NCBI GenBank assembly: GCA_021106995.1
Contig: JAIOTG010000077.1
Location: forward strand, 1-7,565
Origin: a bacterium
GTDB lineage: Bacteria; Patescibacteriota; Patescibacteriia; Patescibacteriales; JAGXOH01
Direction: 5' to 3'
Length of the DNA stretch: 7,565 nucleotides
In this document: positions 1 to 6,140 of the stretch, one piece after another
Layout of the letters: each line of letters begins with the position of its first letter
How positions within the stretch are numbered: the first letter of the stretch is position 1
The notes under the pieces: generated by a model
Database searches by the model: none
Told to the model about the DNA's origin: nothing
The model's input: the letters and a program-made list of their open reading frames with translations, nothing else
Position numbers and translations under genes: made by a program

Positions 1-480
1 AAACTTCTTGGTTATATTATGAAGATTTCCAGCTTTAGTATAGATGAGGCAGAGGATGTATTGCAGGAAGTTTTTATTAAGGTTTATAAAAATCTATACG
101 GCTTTGATGAGAATTTAAGTTTTTCTGCCTGGATTTATAGAATTACTAGAAACGAGACAATTACTCATTTTAGAAAAAATAAAGTTTATTATAATAACTT
201 AACTCAAGAGGACAATGAGTTTTTTTTAGATAGTTTAATTTCAGATTCGAATGTTGAGGAATAAATAGATAGAAGTTATTTAAGAAATAATATTAATGAA
301 ATTTTAAAAAAGTTAGATGGAAAATATAGGGAAGTTTTAGTTTTAAAGTTTTTAGAAGAAAAGGATTATAAAGAGATATCCGATATCTTGCAAAAACCCA
401 TGGGCAGTGTCGCTACCTTGATCAGTAGAGGCAAAAAACAATTTTATAAGGAACTTCAAAAGAGTAAAATAAAAATTTAA
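1..480 (+). pseudogene. ECF/sigma-70 family RNA polymerase sigma factor, 5'-partial, interrupted by an in-frame TAA
   Basis: The gene is open from the left edge in frame 1, so the ATG at 19 is probably internal. The first part (to 261) carries sigma region 2: an acidic EAEDVLQEVFIKVYKN segment (the '-10'-binding helix family motif) followed by FSAWIYRITRNETITHFRK. An in-frame TAA at 262-264 stops translation after NVEE. The same frame then continues without another stop to the TAA at 478-480 and encodes a normal region 4, with KYREVLVLKFLEEKDYKEIS and a helix-turn-helix ending PMGSVATLISRGKKQF. Region 2 and region 4 therefore sit in one frame, separated by a single stop where relatives usually have an acidic residue (GAA or GAG to TAA would explain it). 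No good start codon follows the stop. It is either a recent nonsense mutation, a sequencing error, or less likely a split sigma factor. The membrane-protein gene begins four bases after the end, which suggests an operon. Confidence 0.85.
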
Positions 481-484
481 ATAT

Positions 485-1279
485 ATGAACAAAAAAATAA
501 GTGAAGTAATTTTTAAAAAAATAAAAGAGAGCCATATAAAACCAAAACCAAAATGGGAATTTTTATTAAAAGATTATACCATCTGGACACTTTTTGGAAT
601 CTCTTTAATTGTGGGAGGTTTGGCTTTTTCAGTCATTTTTTATATGTTCGCAAATAATGATTGGAACTTATATCAATATGTAAGTGGTAGTTTTATAGGT
701 TTTTTTTTCGTTACTCTTCCTTATTTTTGGTTAATTATTTTGGTCATGTTTATAGTCCTTGCTTATTATAATTTAAGACATACTAAACGGGGATATTTAT
801 TGAGCTTAAGAAAAATATTTTTATTTAGCTTGTTAAGCAGTTTTTTATTAGGAGGTGTTTTATATTTTGCTGGTTTGGGAAAATCTATTAATAGTATTTT
901 TAATGAAAAAGTACCTTTTTATGAGAAGGTTTTAGGACATAGAAATTCTGTTTGGAACAATCCTCAAAGAGGCCTTTTAGCAGGCGAGGTAATTGAAATA
1001 ATAACTCCTCAAAAATTTTATTTAATAGATTTAAAAGGTGATAAGTGGTGTGTCGAATGTTTTTATGAATCAGGATGTTTTTATATTGAAGATGAGAATA
1101 ATAAAATCGTTAAAATTATAGGTGATTTAGGAGAGGAGTGTTTTCAGGCTAAAATAATTAAGCCATTTAGGCCAATTCCTTGTCCTAGGGGAGAATATTT
1201 TGAGCACCTTGATTCTAATCAGGGGCACAGGTTACCTTCTGAATATAGGTCGATTTGTCCTAATTGTTCCAGACATTAA
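485..1279 (+). CDS. Three-TM membrane protein with cysteine-rich C-terminal domain, possible partner of the sigma factor
   Basis: A 264-aa protein with no function I can name. It starts ATG, four bases after the sigma-factor stop, with no Shine-Dalgarno sequence. The first 30 residues are lysine-rich (motif KPKPKWEF). Three hydrophobic segments follow at about 32-55, 68-95 and 110-131. The K/R-rich loop at 96-110 suggests, by the positive-inside rule, a cytoplasmic N-terminus and an external C-terminal domain. That domain (about 135-264) has seven cysteines, including CxxC at 189-192 and 258-261, and a beta-rich stretch at 165-228. Proteins of this architecture next to sigma factors occur in CPR genomes. 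By position it could be an anti-sigma or signal-sensing partner with the short basic N-terminal tail facing the sigma factor, but no known anti-sigma domain is visible. Transcription probably ends at the hairpin at 1323-1355. Confidence 0.85.
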   Translation: MNKKISEVIFKKIKESHIKPKPKWEFLLKDYTIWTLFGISLIVGGLAFSVIFYMFANNDWNLYQYVSGSFIGFFFVTLPYFWLIILVMFIVLAYYNLRHTKRGYLLSLRKIFLFSLLSSFLLGGVLYFAGLGKSINSIFNEKVPFYEKVLGHRNSVWNNPQRGLLAGEVIEIITPQKFYLIDLKGDKWCVECFYESGCFYIEDENNKIVKIIGDLGEECFQAKIIKPFRPIPCPRGEYFEHLDSNQGHRLPSEYRSICPNCSRH

Positions 1280-1322
1280 TATAAATCACTTTATTTGCGG
1301 AAGAAAAATATTTAAACAAAAT

Positions 1323-1355
1323 AAAAAACCGTTTTTTTTTGCAAAACGGTTTTTT
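1323..1355. terminator. Bidirectional intrinsic terminator between convergent genes
   Basis: A perfect 13-bp inverted repeat (1323-1335 with 1343-1355, core AAAACCGTTTT / AAAACGGTTTT) has a 7-base loop. It is followed by T-rich sequence on the plus strand (TTTTTTATTTTT) and by the matching U-rich run on the minus strand. It lies between the stop of the plus-strand membrane protein (1279) and the stop of the minus-strand glyS (1362), so it can end both transcripts. Confidence 0.9.
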
Positions 1356-1361
1356 ATTTTT

Positions 1362-2738
1362 CTATAATTTATCAGTGAAGTAATTCCCCAATTTTTTTAT
1401 TTCCACTCTTTCTTGTTCCATAGAATTTCTATCTCTTATGGTGACCGTGTTATCTTTTTCTAGGGTGTCAAAATCTATTGTTACGCAATAAGGTGTTCCG
1501 ATTTCGTCTTGTCTTCTATATCTTTTTCCAATATTTCCATTATCATCAAATTCACACATATAATTATTTTTTAATAAATCATAAATTTCTCTAGCTTTTT
1601 TTACTAATTTAGGTTTATTTTTTAAAAGTGGGAAAATAGCTATTTTTATAGGACTTATTTCTTTAGGAAAATTCATTACAACTCTTTGGCCGGTTTCTAT
1701 TTTTTCTTCTTTGTAAGCAGAGCAAATTGCCGTTAAAATTAAACGGTCCAAGCCGACAGTCGGTTCAATGACATGGGGGGTAAATTTGCGATTATTTACT
1801 GTGTCAAAATATTCTAATTTTTCATTTGAGGCTTTTGAATGAGAAGTTAGATCAAAATCACCTCGATGTGCCAAGCCAAACAGCTCACCAAATCCGAATG
1901 GAAAATTATATTCAATATCTACGGTTTTTTTAGAATAATGAGATAATTTTTCTTTTGGATGTTCATATCGGCGTAAGTTTTCTTTTTTTGCACCGATTTT
2001 CAGAGCAAAATCTTCTTGTTTTTTTAACCAATCTTCAAATATTTCTTCCCAAGCAATTTTAGGGTCAATAAAATATTCAATTTCCATTTGTTCAAATTCA
2101 CGAATTCTGAAAATAAAATTTCTTGCCACAATTTCATTTCGAAAAGCTTTACCGATTTGAGCAATACCAAAAGGAATTTTCACTCGTATAGAGTCCATAA
2201 TATTTTTAAAATCAGCAAAGATTGCTCCGGCTGTTTCTGGTCTTAAATAAACCGGCCCTTCTATACCATTCATTTCTGTTTTAAACATTTGACTCATTTT
2301 TTTTACATTAGTCCATTTTGACTCCCCACATTCAGGACACTTTAAACCGTTTTGTAATTTTTTGGTCATTCCCTCTAAATCGCCCTCCATGTCTTCGCCG
2401 GTCAATTCTTTAATTACGTGATCAGCTCGGTATCTTTTTTTACAAGCCTTACAGTCAACCATGGCATCGTTAAATCCCTTAGTATGACCCGAAGCTTTCC
2501 ATAGTTTTGAGTTTAATAAAATAGGACCATCCATCCCTATCATATCACTGCGTTTCTGAACAAATTCTCTCCACCATAATTTTTTTATATTGTTTTTTAA
2601 TTCTACTCCATAAGGCCCATAGCTATAGGAATTTGCCAAACCACCGTAGATTTCACAAGTAGGAAAAATAAAACCTTTACGTTTGCAGAAAGCAACAATT
2701 TTCTCCATGTCCTTTGATTTGGGATTTTTATTTGTCAT
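1362..2738 (-). CDS. glyS: Glycyl-tRNA synthetase, single-chain (alpha2, eukaryotic/archaeal-like) type
   Basis: Class II synthetase that charges tRNA-Gly with glycine in the cytoplasm. With the chosen start it is 458 aa, normal for the single-chain family. Visible parts: N-terminal KRKGFIFPTCEIYGGLANSY at about 19-38; two Cys pairs (96/99 and 134/137), a likely zinc site in the insertion; LRPETAGAIF at 165-174; motif 2 with FRNE at 199-202 and FEQMEIEYF after it; HRGDFDL; motif 3 with GLDR at 329-332; and a C-terminal anticodon-binding domain at about 363-451 with GKRYRRQDEIGTPYCVTID. The frame is open back to an ATG at 2795, but that codon and the following bases lie inside the attenuator hairpin. 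The ATG at 2736-2738 (MTNKNPK) is the first one downstream and gives a family-like N-terminus. ATG at 2708 (MEKIVAF) is the alternative. No Shine-Dalgarno sequence precedes 2738. It is controlled by the T-box leader and ends at the hairpin at 1323-1355. Confidence 0.97.
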   Translation of the reverse strand: MTNKNPKSKDMEKIVAFCKRKGFIFPTCEIYGGLANSYSYGPYGVELKNNIKKLWWREFVQKRSDMIGMDGPILLNSKLWKASGHTKGFNDAMVDCKACKKRYRADHVIKELTGEDMEGDLEGMTKKLQNGLKCPECGESKWTNVKKMSQMFKTEMNGIEGPVYLRPETAGAIFADFKNIMDSIRVKIPFGIAQIGKAFRNEIVARNFIFRIREFEQMEIEYFIDPKIAWEEIFEDWLKKQEDFALKIGAKKENLRRYEHPKEKLSHYSKKTVDIEYNFPFGFGELFGLAHRGDFDLTSHSKASNEKLEYFDTVNNRKFTPHVIEPTVGLDRLILTAICSAYKEEKIETGQRVVMNFPKEISPIKIAIFPLLKNKPKLVKKAREIYDLLKNNYMCEFDDNGNIGKRYRRQDEIGTPYCVTIDFDTLEKDNTVTIRDRNSMEQERVEIKKLGNYFTDKL

Positions 2739-2777
2739 ATTTTTAAGTTTAATATTAAATATATTTAACGAATGATT

Positions 2778-2834
2778 AAAAAAACCTCGTTCCAACAGTT
2801 CAATTTTAAATTATTAAACTGCCAGAACGAGGTT
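2778..2834 (-). terminator. T-box attenuator (intrinsic terminator) in the glyS leader
   Basis: On the minus strand AACCTCGTTC (2825-2834) pairs perfectly with GAACGAGGTT (2783-2792). The stem continues through TGGCAGTT and AACTGTTG with three G-U pairs and a few more A-U pairs, about 21 bp in all, around a loop of about 10 bases. A run of five further Ts follows (2778-2782). The 5' arm contains both 3' strands of the antiterminator, so the two structures are mutually exclusive. Confidence 0.93.
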
Positions 2835-2935
2835 ATTTTTCCCCGCGGTTCCATCTAGCCTTGTTTTATTAAAAATTTTTTAATAAAACCACCTTAATTT
2901 ATTTTAACTTAAGAGGTGCCAATCCCCTCTTATTT
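2778..2935 (-). promoter_or_regulatory. Ultra-short glycine T-box riboswitch (transcriptional) controlling glyS
   Basis: Read on the minus strand, 5' to 3'. (a) A 7-bp hairpin (2926-2932 with 2910-2916) whose 9-base loop GGATTGGCA contains a Gly codon GGC (2918-2920) followed by A, the purine usually found after a T-box specifier. (b) A 13-bp A/T hairpin at 2863-2889, in the position of Stem III. (c) The T-box core TGGAACCGCG at 2844-2853. Its UGGA can pair with UCCA, matching the U discriminator of bacterial tRNA-Gly. (d) An antiterminator: GCTAGA (2854-2859) with TCTGGC (2821-2826), a 7-base bulge TGGAACC (2847-2853), then GCGGGG (2841-2846) with CCTCGT (2827-2832), some pairs being G-U. 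(e) A terminator at 2783-2834 that uses the same 3' strand and so excludes the antiterminator. Uncharged tRNA-Gly should favour readthrough. The T-box identity is secure from (c)-(e). The assignment of the tiny hairpin as the specifier stem is inferred from the codon and from the promoter position. Confidence 0.93.
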
Positions 2936-2941
2936 AATATT

Positions 2942-2969
2942 ATTATAATAAATTTAGAAAATATGTCAA
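2942..2969 (-). promoter_or_regulatory. Sigma-70 promoter of the glyS T-box transcript
   Basis: On the minus strand a perfect -35 TTGACA (2964-2969) and a perfect -10 TATAAT (2942-2947) are separated by 16 bases. Transcription would start near 2935, only about three bases before the specifier hairpin (2910-2932). Confidence 0.85.
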
Positions 2970-3004
2970 TTTTTTATATTAAATTACACTTGGATTTTAA
3001 AATA

Positions 3005-3650
3005 TTATTTTATTTTAATCATTTTGATTCCAAATAATGATAAAAGTTTTTTATTTAAGCTTAGTGAATTATGACTTAAGATAATTAAGTCCATCATAAA
3101 TTTTAGAGCAATAATGCCAGTAATAATTATTGAAGGGGAATTTAAAATTTTATATAGTGGCACACTTAAAGTTAGTCCAAAATATATAATAAATATTTTT
3201 TTAATGGGTTGGGATAAATAATTGGTTAATTTTATTTCGCTATTAAGAGGTAGGGATTTTTTGGCATAAATTATATAGTTTATTGTTATTCCTAGGAGAG
3301 ATAATAGTATTGGTAAAATAATTTTAGGATCAGTAAAATTAATAATTTTATACACCAGGGTGGTTATAATAAAATTATATAAAATTAAAGTAAGGCTAAA
3401 TATAAAAAGAGGATTAGTTTTTTATTTTTGTTAATTGTTGTTTGTTATAGAATTTCGTATCAATTGGTAGAAATTTATTTAATAATGAATTCCCACCTTG
3501 TTTTTTTAAGGTTTTAAGCGTTAAAATAGTAAGAAAAAAACTTTCAAATGTGTAAATTATTAATAATCCAAGAGGGTTCCAGCTAAAAAAGAAAAGCCCA
3601 ATTAAAGCTATTAAGCTGTTAGTAGAGATGAATAATATTTTTATAACTTT
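3005..3650 (-). pseudogene. Frameshifted DUF6498-like membrane protein
   Basis: Two adjacent minus-strand frames together resemble one DUF6498-type protein. The upstream piece (3650 down to the TAA at 3414-3416, about 78 codons, no ATG) encodes an N-terminal part with GLFFFSWNPLGLLIIY followed by FESFFLTILTLKTLKK, like the family's 'W-D-LL-YW-E' opening. The downstream piece is open from about 3413 and was recorded from a GTG at 3355. It ends at 3005 and carries INYIIYAKKS, a predicted helix, IKKIFIIYFGLTLSVPLYK and ALKFMMDLIILSH, like the family's C-terminal part. The frames meet at an A6 run on the minus strand (3418-3423); removing one A joins them (TKIK then TNPLFIF). The N-terminus also lacks a start codon; one more small indel near 3645 could restore an upstream reading (FKKL then IKILFIS). 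I recognise the family from memory of motifs only. If real and intact elsewhere, it would be an inner-membrane protein of unknown role. Confidence 0.6.
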
Positions 3651-3678
3651 TTAAATATAAAAATATAGGGATAAAATT

Positions 3679-4443
3679 TTAGTTAGCTATCGTAACTGTT
3701 TTGATTAGATTATTATAGGAATTATTATAATTAACTTTGAAATTATATTGTCCATTTTTTAAGCCACATATTTTCCCCTTTTTACCATAATTTTGTTTGT
3801 TAAAAGAGCAACTAGGAACAATATACTCTCCTTCAATGATTTCAATATTATTTCCTTCTATTTTTAAGACATCATTTTCGTAGTCACAATGTGTTTTTAA
3901 TACATTGTATTCAAAAACAACACAGTCATTAGAAGAAGAGACGTTTAAAAATATTTTATTTGTCTTAAAATCAACTTGTTCATAATAAAGTCTATGATTA
4001 AATTCCTTTGATTTATTAAATATAATATCGTTATCAGTTACACTTTTCATTAGACCTTTTTCAATAACTATTATTTCGTCACAATGCACGCCACATTTTT
4101 TTGCCTCTCCTTTTTCAACAACATCAATAGATATTTTTTTATTTTCTGTTAGGGTTATTTTTTTTATTTTTAAGTATGCTCCACAGGTAACGGGTGTTTT
4201 TATGGTTATTTTTGAATCACTCCCCATTTTATTTATATAAATACTTTGTTTACATTTTTCTCCAGTAACATTAGATTTATTTATTTTATATAGAAATCCA
4301 ATATTTTGTTCATTGATAAAATTGTGATTATAATTAGAAAAATTATCTGACATGTTTTTATCGACTTGGTTTGTGTGTAATGTTGAAGTAGTGCATCCAC
4401 CTAATAATAAAATAATTGTCGAAATAATAATTTTAAATTTCAT
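3679..4443 (-). CDS. Cysteine-rich lipoprotein of unknown function
   Basis: A 254-aa protein with a short signal peptide: basic start MKFK, hydrophobic core IIISTIILLL, then a lipobox LGGC with Cys17 as the likely lipidated residue. The mature part begins with a polar, Asn-rich linker (18-50). It then appears as a mostly beta-strand-rich domain with eight further cysteines (64, 87, 117, 121, 174, 186, 212, 226), an even number that suits disulfide bonds outside the membrane. The last part (210-254), with NGQYNFKVNYNNSYNN, may be a small Ig-like beta module, which is a guess from pattern only. No catalytic motif or known family is visible. It lies 38 bases after the small two-TM protein on the same strand and probably shares its transcript. 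Confidence 0.85.
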   Translation of the reverse strand: MKFKIIISTIILLLGGCTTSTLHTNQVDKNMSDNFSNYNHNFINEQNIGFLYKINKSNVTGEKCKQSIYINKMGSDSKITIKTPVTCGAYLKIKKITLTENKKISIDVVEKGEAKKCGVHCDEIIVIEKGLMKSVTDNDIIFNKSKEFNHRLYYEQVDFKTNKIFLNVSSSNDCVVFEYNVLKTHCDYENDVLKIEGNNIEIIEGEYIVPSCSFNKQNYGKKGKICGLKNGQYNFKVNYNNSYNNLIKTVTIAN

Positions 4444-4481
4444 ATTTTATTTTTTTAATATTGTTGAACCATGTTTTAAGT

Positions 4482-4718
4482 TTATTTCCACTTGTTAACG
4501 AAATAATTTAAGTCTTTTTTTATACTCCATATTTTATGAGCTAAATAAAAGAATGCAAAAGCCACTACAATTATCATAAGCCCTACTAAATATCTTAATA
4601 GGAAAGTGGTAATAATTATCATTATGGCCAGTATAATTAAAAAAACTCCAACACTAACCAGTGATATAATAATTCCGTTTACTTTTTTATTTATAAATTT
4701 AACAGGATGATGATTCAT
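4482..4718 (-). CDS. Small two-TM membrane protein
   Basis: A 78-aa protein. The N-terminus MNHHPVKFINKKVNG is basic and His-containing. Two hydrophobic segments follow at about 15-37 and 43-62, then a basic tail (HKIWSIKKDLNYFVNKWK). The positive charges at both ends suggest both termini are cytoplasmic. Similar short proteins beginning HHPVKFI seem familiar from CPR genomes, but I know no function. It is the first gene of the minus-strand cluster, divergent from the isomerase gene, and is preceded by an A-rich leader without a Shine-Dalgarno sequence. Confidence 0.8.
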   Translation of the reverse strand: MNHHPVKFINKKVNGIIISLVSVGVFLIILAIMIIITTFLLRYLVGLMIIVVAFAFFYLAHKIWSIKKDLNYFVNKWK

Positions 4719-4738
4719 ATTTTTATTTTATTTTAATA

Positions 4739-4767
4739 TTGCTAATCAGATTTTATTAGTGTAGAAT
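4739..4767 (+). promoter_or_regulatory. Promoter of the phosphoglucose/phosphomannose isomerase gene
   Basis: TTGCTA (4739-4744, 4/6 match) and TAGAAT (4762-4767, 5/6 match) are 17 bases apart. Transcription would start near 4774, leaving a leader of about 22 bases before the ATG at 4796. Confidence 0.55.
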
Positions 4768-4787
4768 TTAAATAGATAATTAATAAG

Positions 4788-4796
4788 ATTATAGCA
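4788..4796 (-). promoter_or_regulatory. Possible extended -10 promoter for the minus-strand membrane/lipoprotein cluster
   Basis: On the minus strand, TGCTATAAT (4788-4796) is a consensus extended -10 element. A weak -35 (TTCAAA, 4/6) lies 17 bases upstream, inside the start of the isomerase gene. It predicts a leader of about 60 bases before the start at 4718. The TG of the element overlaps the ATG of the divergent isomerase gene. Confidence 0.45.
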
Positions 4797-5869
4797 TGAA
4801 TTTGAATAATTTTGAAAAAATATATAAACAAGATCCGGGGCTTGTTGCCTTATCGATAAAAGATTTATCTAAGCAAATAGAGCAGGTGAAGGAGGATGCT
4901 AAGTTAATAAAAATAACAGATGCTTATAAAGGTATTAATAAAGTTGTTGTTAATGGCATGGGAGGCTCAAATTTAGGGGCTCGTATGTTGGAGTCTTGTT
5001 TTAAGGAAGAGTTTAAATGCCCTCTTATTGTTGAGCCTGGATATCAGATTCCTGGTTTTGTTGATGATAAAACTTTATATTTAATATCTTCTTATTCTGG
5101 CAACACAGAGGAGCCTTTGAGCGTCTATGAAGAAGTAGTTAAAAGAGGCGCAAAGGTTGTGGGAATAACTTCCAGTCATAAAGAAAATAAGTTAGAAAAA
5201 TTGATGATTGATAACGATATTCCTGGTTTTATTTTTAGTCCTTTAAATAATCCATCTAATCAACCGCGCATGGGTTTGGGGTATTCGATTTTTGGCATGT
5301 TATTTCTTTTAAAAAAAGCAGGTGTACTTGAAATTGATGAGAAAAAGATCGACAAGGTTATAGATAATTTGATAAAAAGTAATGAAAAATTAATTCCTGA
5401 AATTAACTCCTCAGACAATGTTGCAAAAATGTTTGCTCAAAAAATTAAAGGTAAAATCCCTGTTTTAATAGGAGCAGAATTTTTAGAAGGTAATTTACAT
5501 ATTTTAAGAAATCAATTTTGCGAAAACAGTAAGAACTACGCTGATTATTTAGTTTTACCAGAATTAAATCATTATGCCATGGAAAGCCTGACTAATCCCA
5601 AGAACAATAAAAAAAACTTAATATTTTGGTTTTTTGATTCTGATAATTATAATGATAGGGTGGTTAAGAGAAATGATATTACTAAGGAGATTGTGAAAAA
5701 GAATAATATAGAATTTATTGAATACAAGACTAAATCTTTTGGTAAATTGTCTCAATGTGTTGAGGTTTTGCAATTGGGTTCTTGGGTTACTTTTTATCTA
5801 TCAATGTTGAATGACGTGAACCCTTCATTAATTCCTTGGGTAGACTGGTTTAAGGAAGAGTTAGGATGA
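4796..5869 (+). CDS. Bifunctional phosphoglucose/phosphomannose isomerase
   Basis: A 357-aa SIS-domain enzyme that interconverts glucose-6-phosphate, or mannose-6-phosphate, and fructose-6-phosphate. It belongs to the archaeal/CPR PGI-PMI family rather than to classical PGI, whose chains are much longer. The first SIS domain carries GMGGS (54-58) and the phosphate-binding SYSGNTEE (99-106), then QPRMGLGYSIFG (156-167). The second carries QFCENSK and LPELNH, whose Glu243 and His259 are 16 residues apart, as are the catalytic Glu and His of the Pyrobaculum enzyme. The family signature is otherwise PELNHN; here Tyr follows the His. It starts at an ATG without a Shine-Dalgarno sequence and ends with TGA. 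It appears to be monocistronic, with its own promoter and a hairpin after the stop. It would feed glycolysis and sugar-nucleotide synthesis. Confidence 0.95.
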   Translation: MNLNNFEKIYKQDPGLVALSIKDLSKQIEQVKEDAKLIKITDAYKGINKVVVNGMGGSNLGARMLESCFKEEFKCPLIVEPGYQIPGFVDDKTLYLISSYSGNTEEPLSVYEEVVKRGAKVVGITSSHKENKLEKLMIDNDIPGFIFSPLNNPSNQPRMGLGYSIFGMLFLLKKAGVLEIDEKKIDKVIDNLIKSNEKLIPEINSSDNVAKMFAQKIKGKIPVLIGAEFLEGNLHILRNQFCENSKNYADYLVLPELNHYAMESLTNPKNNKKNLIFWFFDSDNYNDRVVKRNDITKEIVKKNNIEFIEYKTKSFGKLSQCVEVLQLGSWVTFYLSMLNDVNPSLIPWVDWFKEELG

Positions 5870-5909
5870 TGTTGCTAAATAAAAAAACTTTTGTTAATAT
5901 AAAAATTCG

Positions 5910-5932
5910 CAACAATTTTGGTTGTTGTTTTT
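5910..5932 (+). terminator. Probable intrinsic terminator after the isomerase gene
   Basis: CAACAA (5910-5915) pairs with TTGTTG (5922-5927) around a 6-base loop, with a possible extra G-U pair, followed by five Ts (5928-5932). The stem is short and AT-rich, so termination may be partial and some transcripts could read into the tRNA. Confidence 0.55.
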
Positions 5933-5947
5933 GTTAGTAATAAATAA

Positions 5948-6020
5948 GCACCGTTAGCTCAGCTGGTAGAGCAGCTGCCTCTTAAGCAGACGGTCGCAGG
6001 TTCAAGTCCTGCACGGTGCA
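5948..6020 (+). tRNA. tRNA-Lys (anticodon CTT)
   Basis: A complete 73-base cloverleaf: acceptor GCACCGT / ACGGTGC (7 bp), D arm GCTC / GAGC with GG in the loop, anticodon loop CTCTTAA with anticodon CTT at 5981-5983, T arm GCAGG / CCTGC with loop TTCAAGT, and discriminator A at 6020. The anticodon stem has a G-A mismatch at its base (27-43). No CCA is encoded (the next bases are CAT), so CCA must be added after transcription. It reads AAG codons. No clear promoter of its own is visible directly upstream. Confidence 0.97.
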
Positions 6021-6075
6021 CATAATGAAAAGTTAAAAATAATTAGAATTAGCTATCATTCTATGGGTCCCTAGA

Positions 6076-6104
6076 TTGACTAAAGCCCTATTTTAAATTA
6101 TAAT
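6076..6104 (+). promoter_or_regulatory. Sigma-70 promoter of the rpmF-nusB-rnc block
   Basis: TTGACT (6076-6081, 5/6) and a perfect TATAAT (6099-6104) are 17 bases apart. Transcription would start near 6111, giving a leader of about 30 bases that is A/T-only apart from two Gs and has no Shine-Dalgarno sequence. Confidence 0.8.
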
Positions 6105-6140
6105 TTTATATAAATTATATTAATTAAGTAAAAATTTTGT

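Noticed and set aside
19..264. A complete 81-aa sigma protein starting at 19
   Set aside because: The frame is open to the left edge with sigma-like residues before the ATG, and the TAA removes region 4, so this is a fragment.
265..480. Region 4 of the sigma factor as an independent gene
   Set aside because: No ATG, GTG or well-placed TTG follows the TAA before region 4; the only ATG (397) lies inside the helix-turn-helix.
2739..2795. N-terminal extension of glyS from the ATG at 2795
   Set aside because: It is encoded by the T-box terminator and spacer, and the extra residues do not look like GlyRS.
5864..5880. UGA read as glycine at the end of the isomerase gene
   Set aside because: Readthrough would add only three residues before a TAA, and no other gene here has in-frame TGA, so there is no evidence for recoding.
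6061..6074. Short near-palindrome around GGGTCCC upstream of the rpmF promoter
   Set aside because: Only a few base pairs long; it could be an operator but nothing else supports it.
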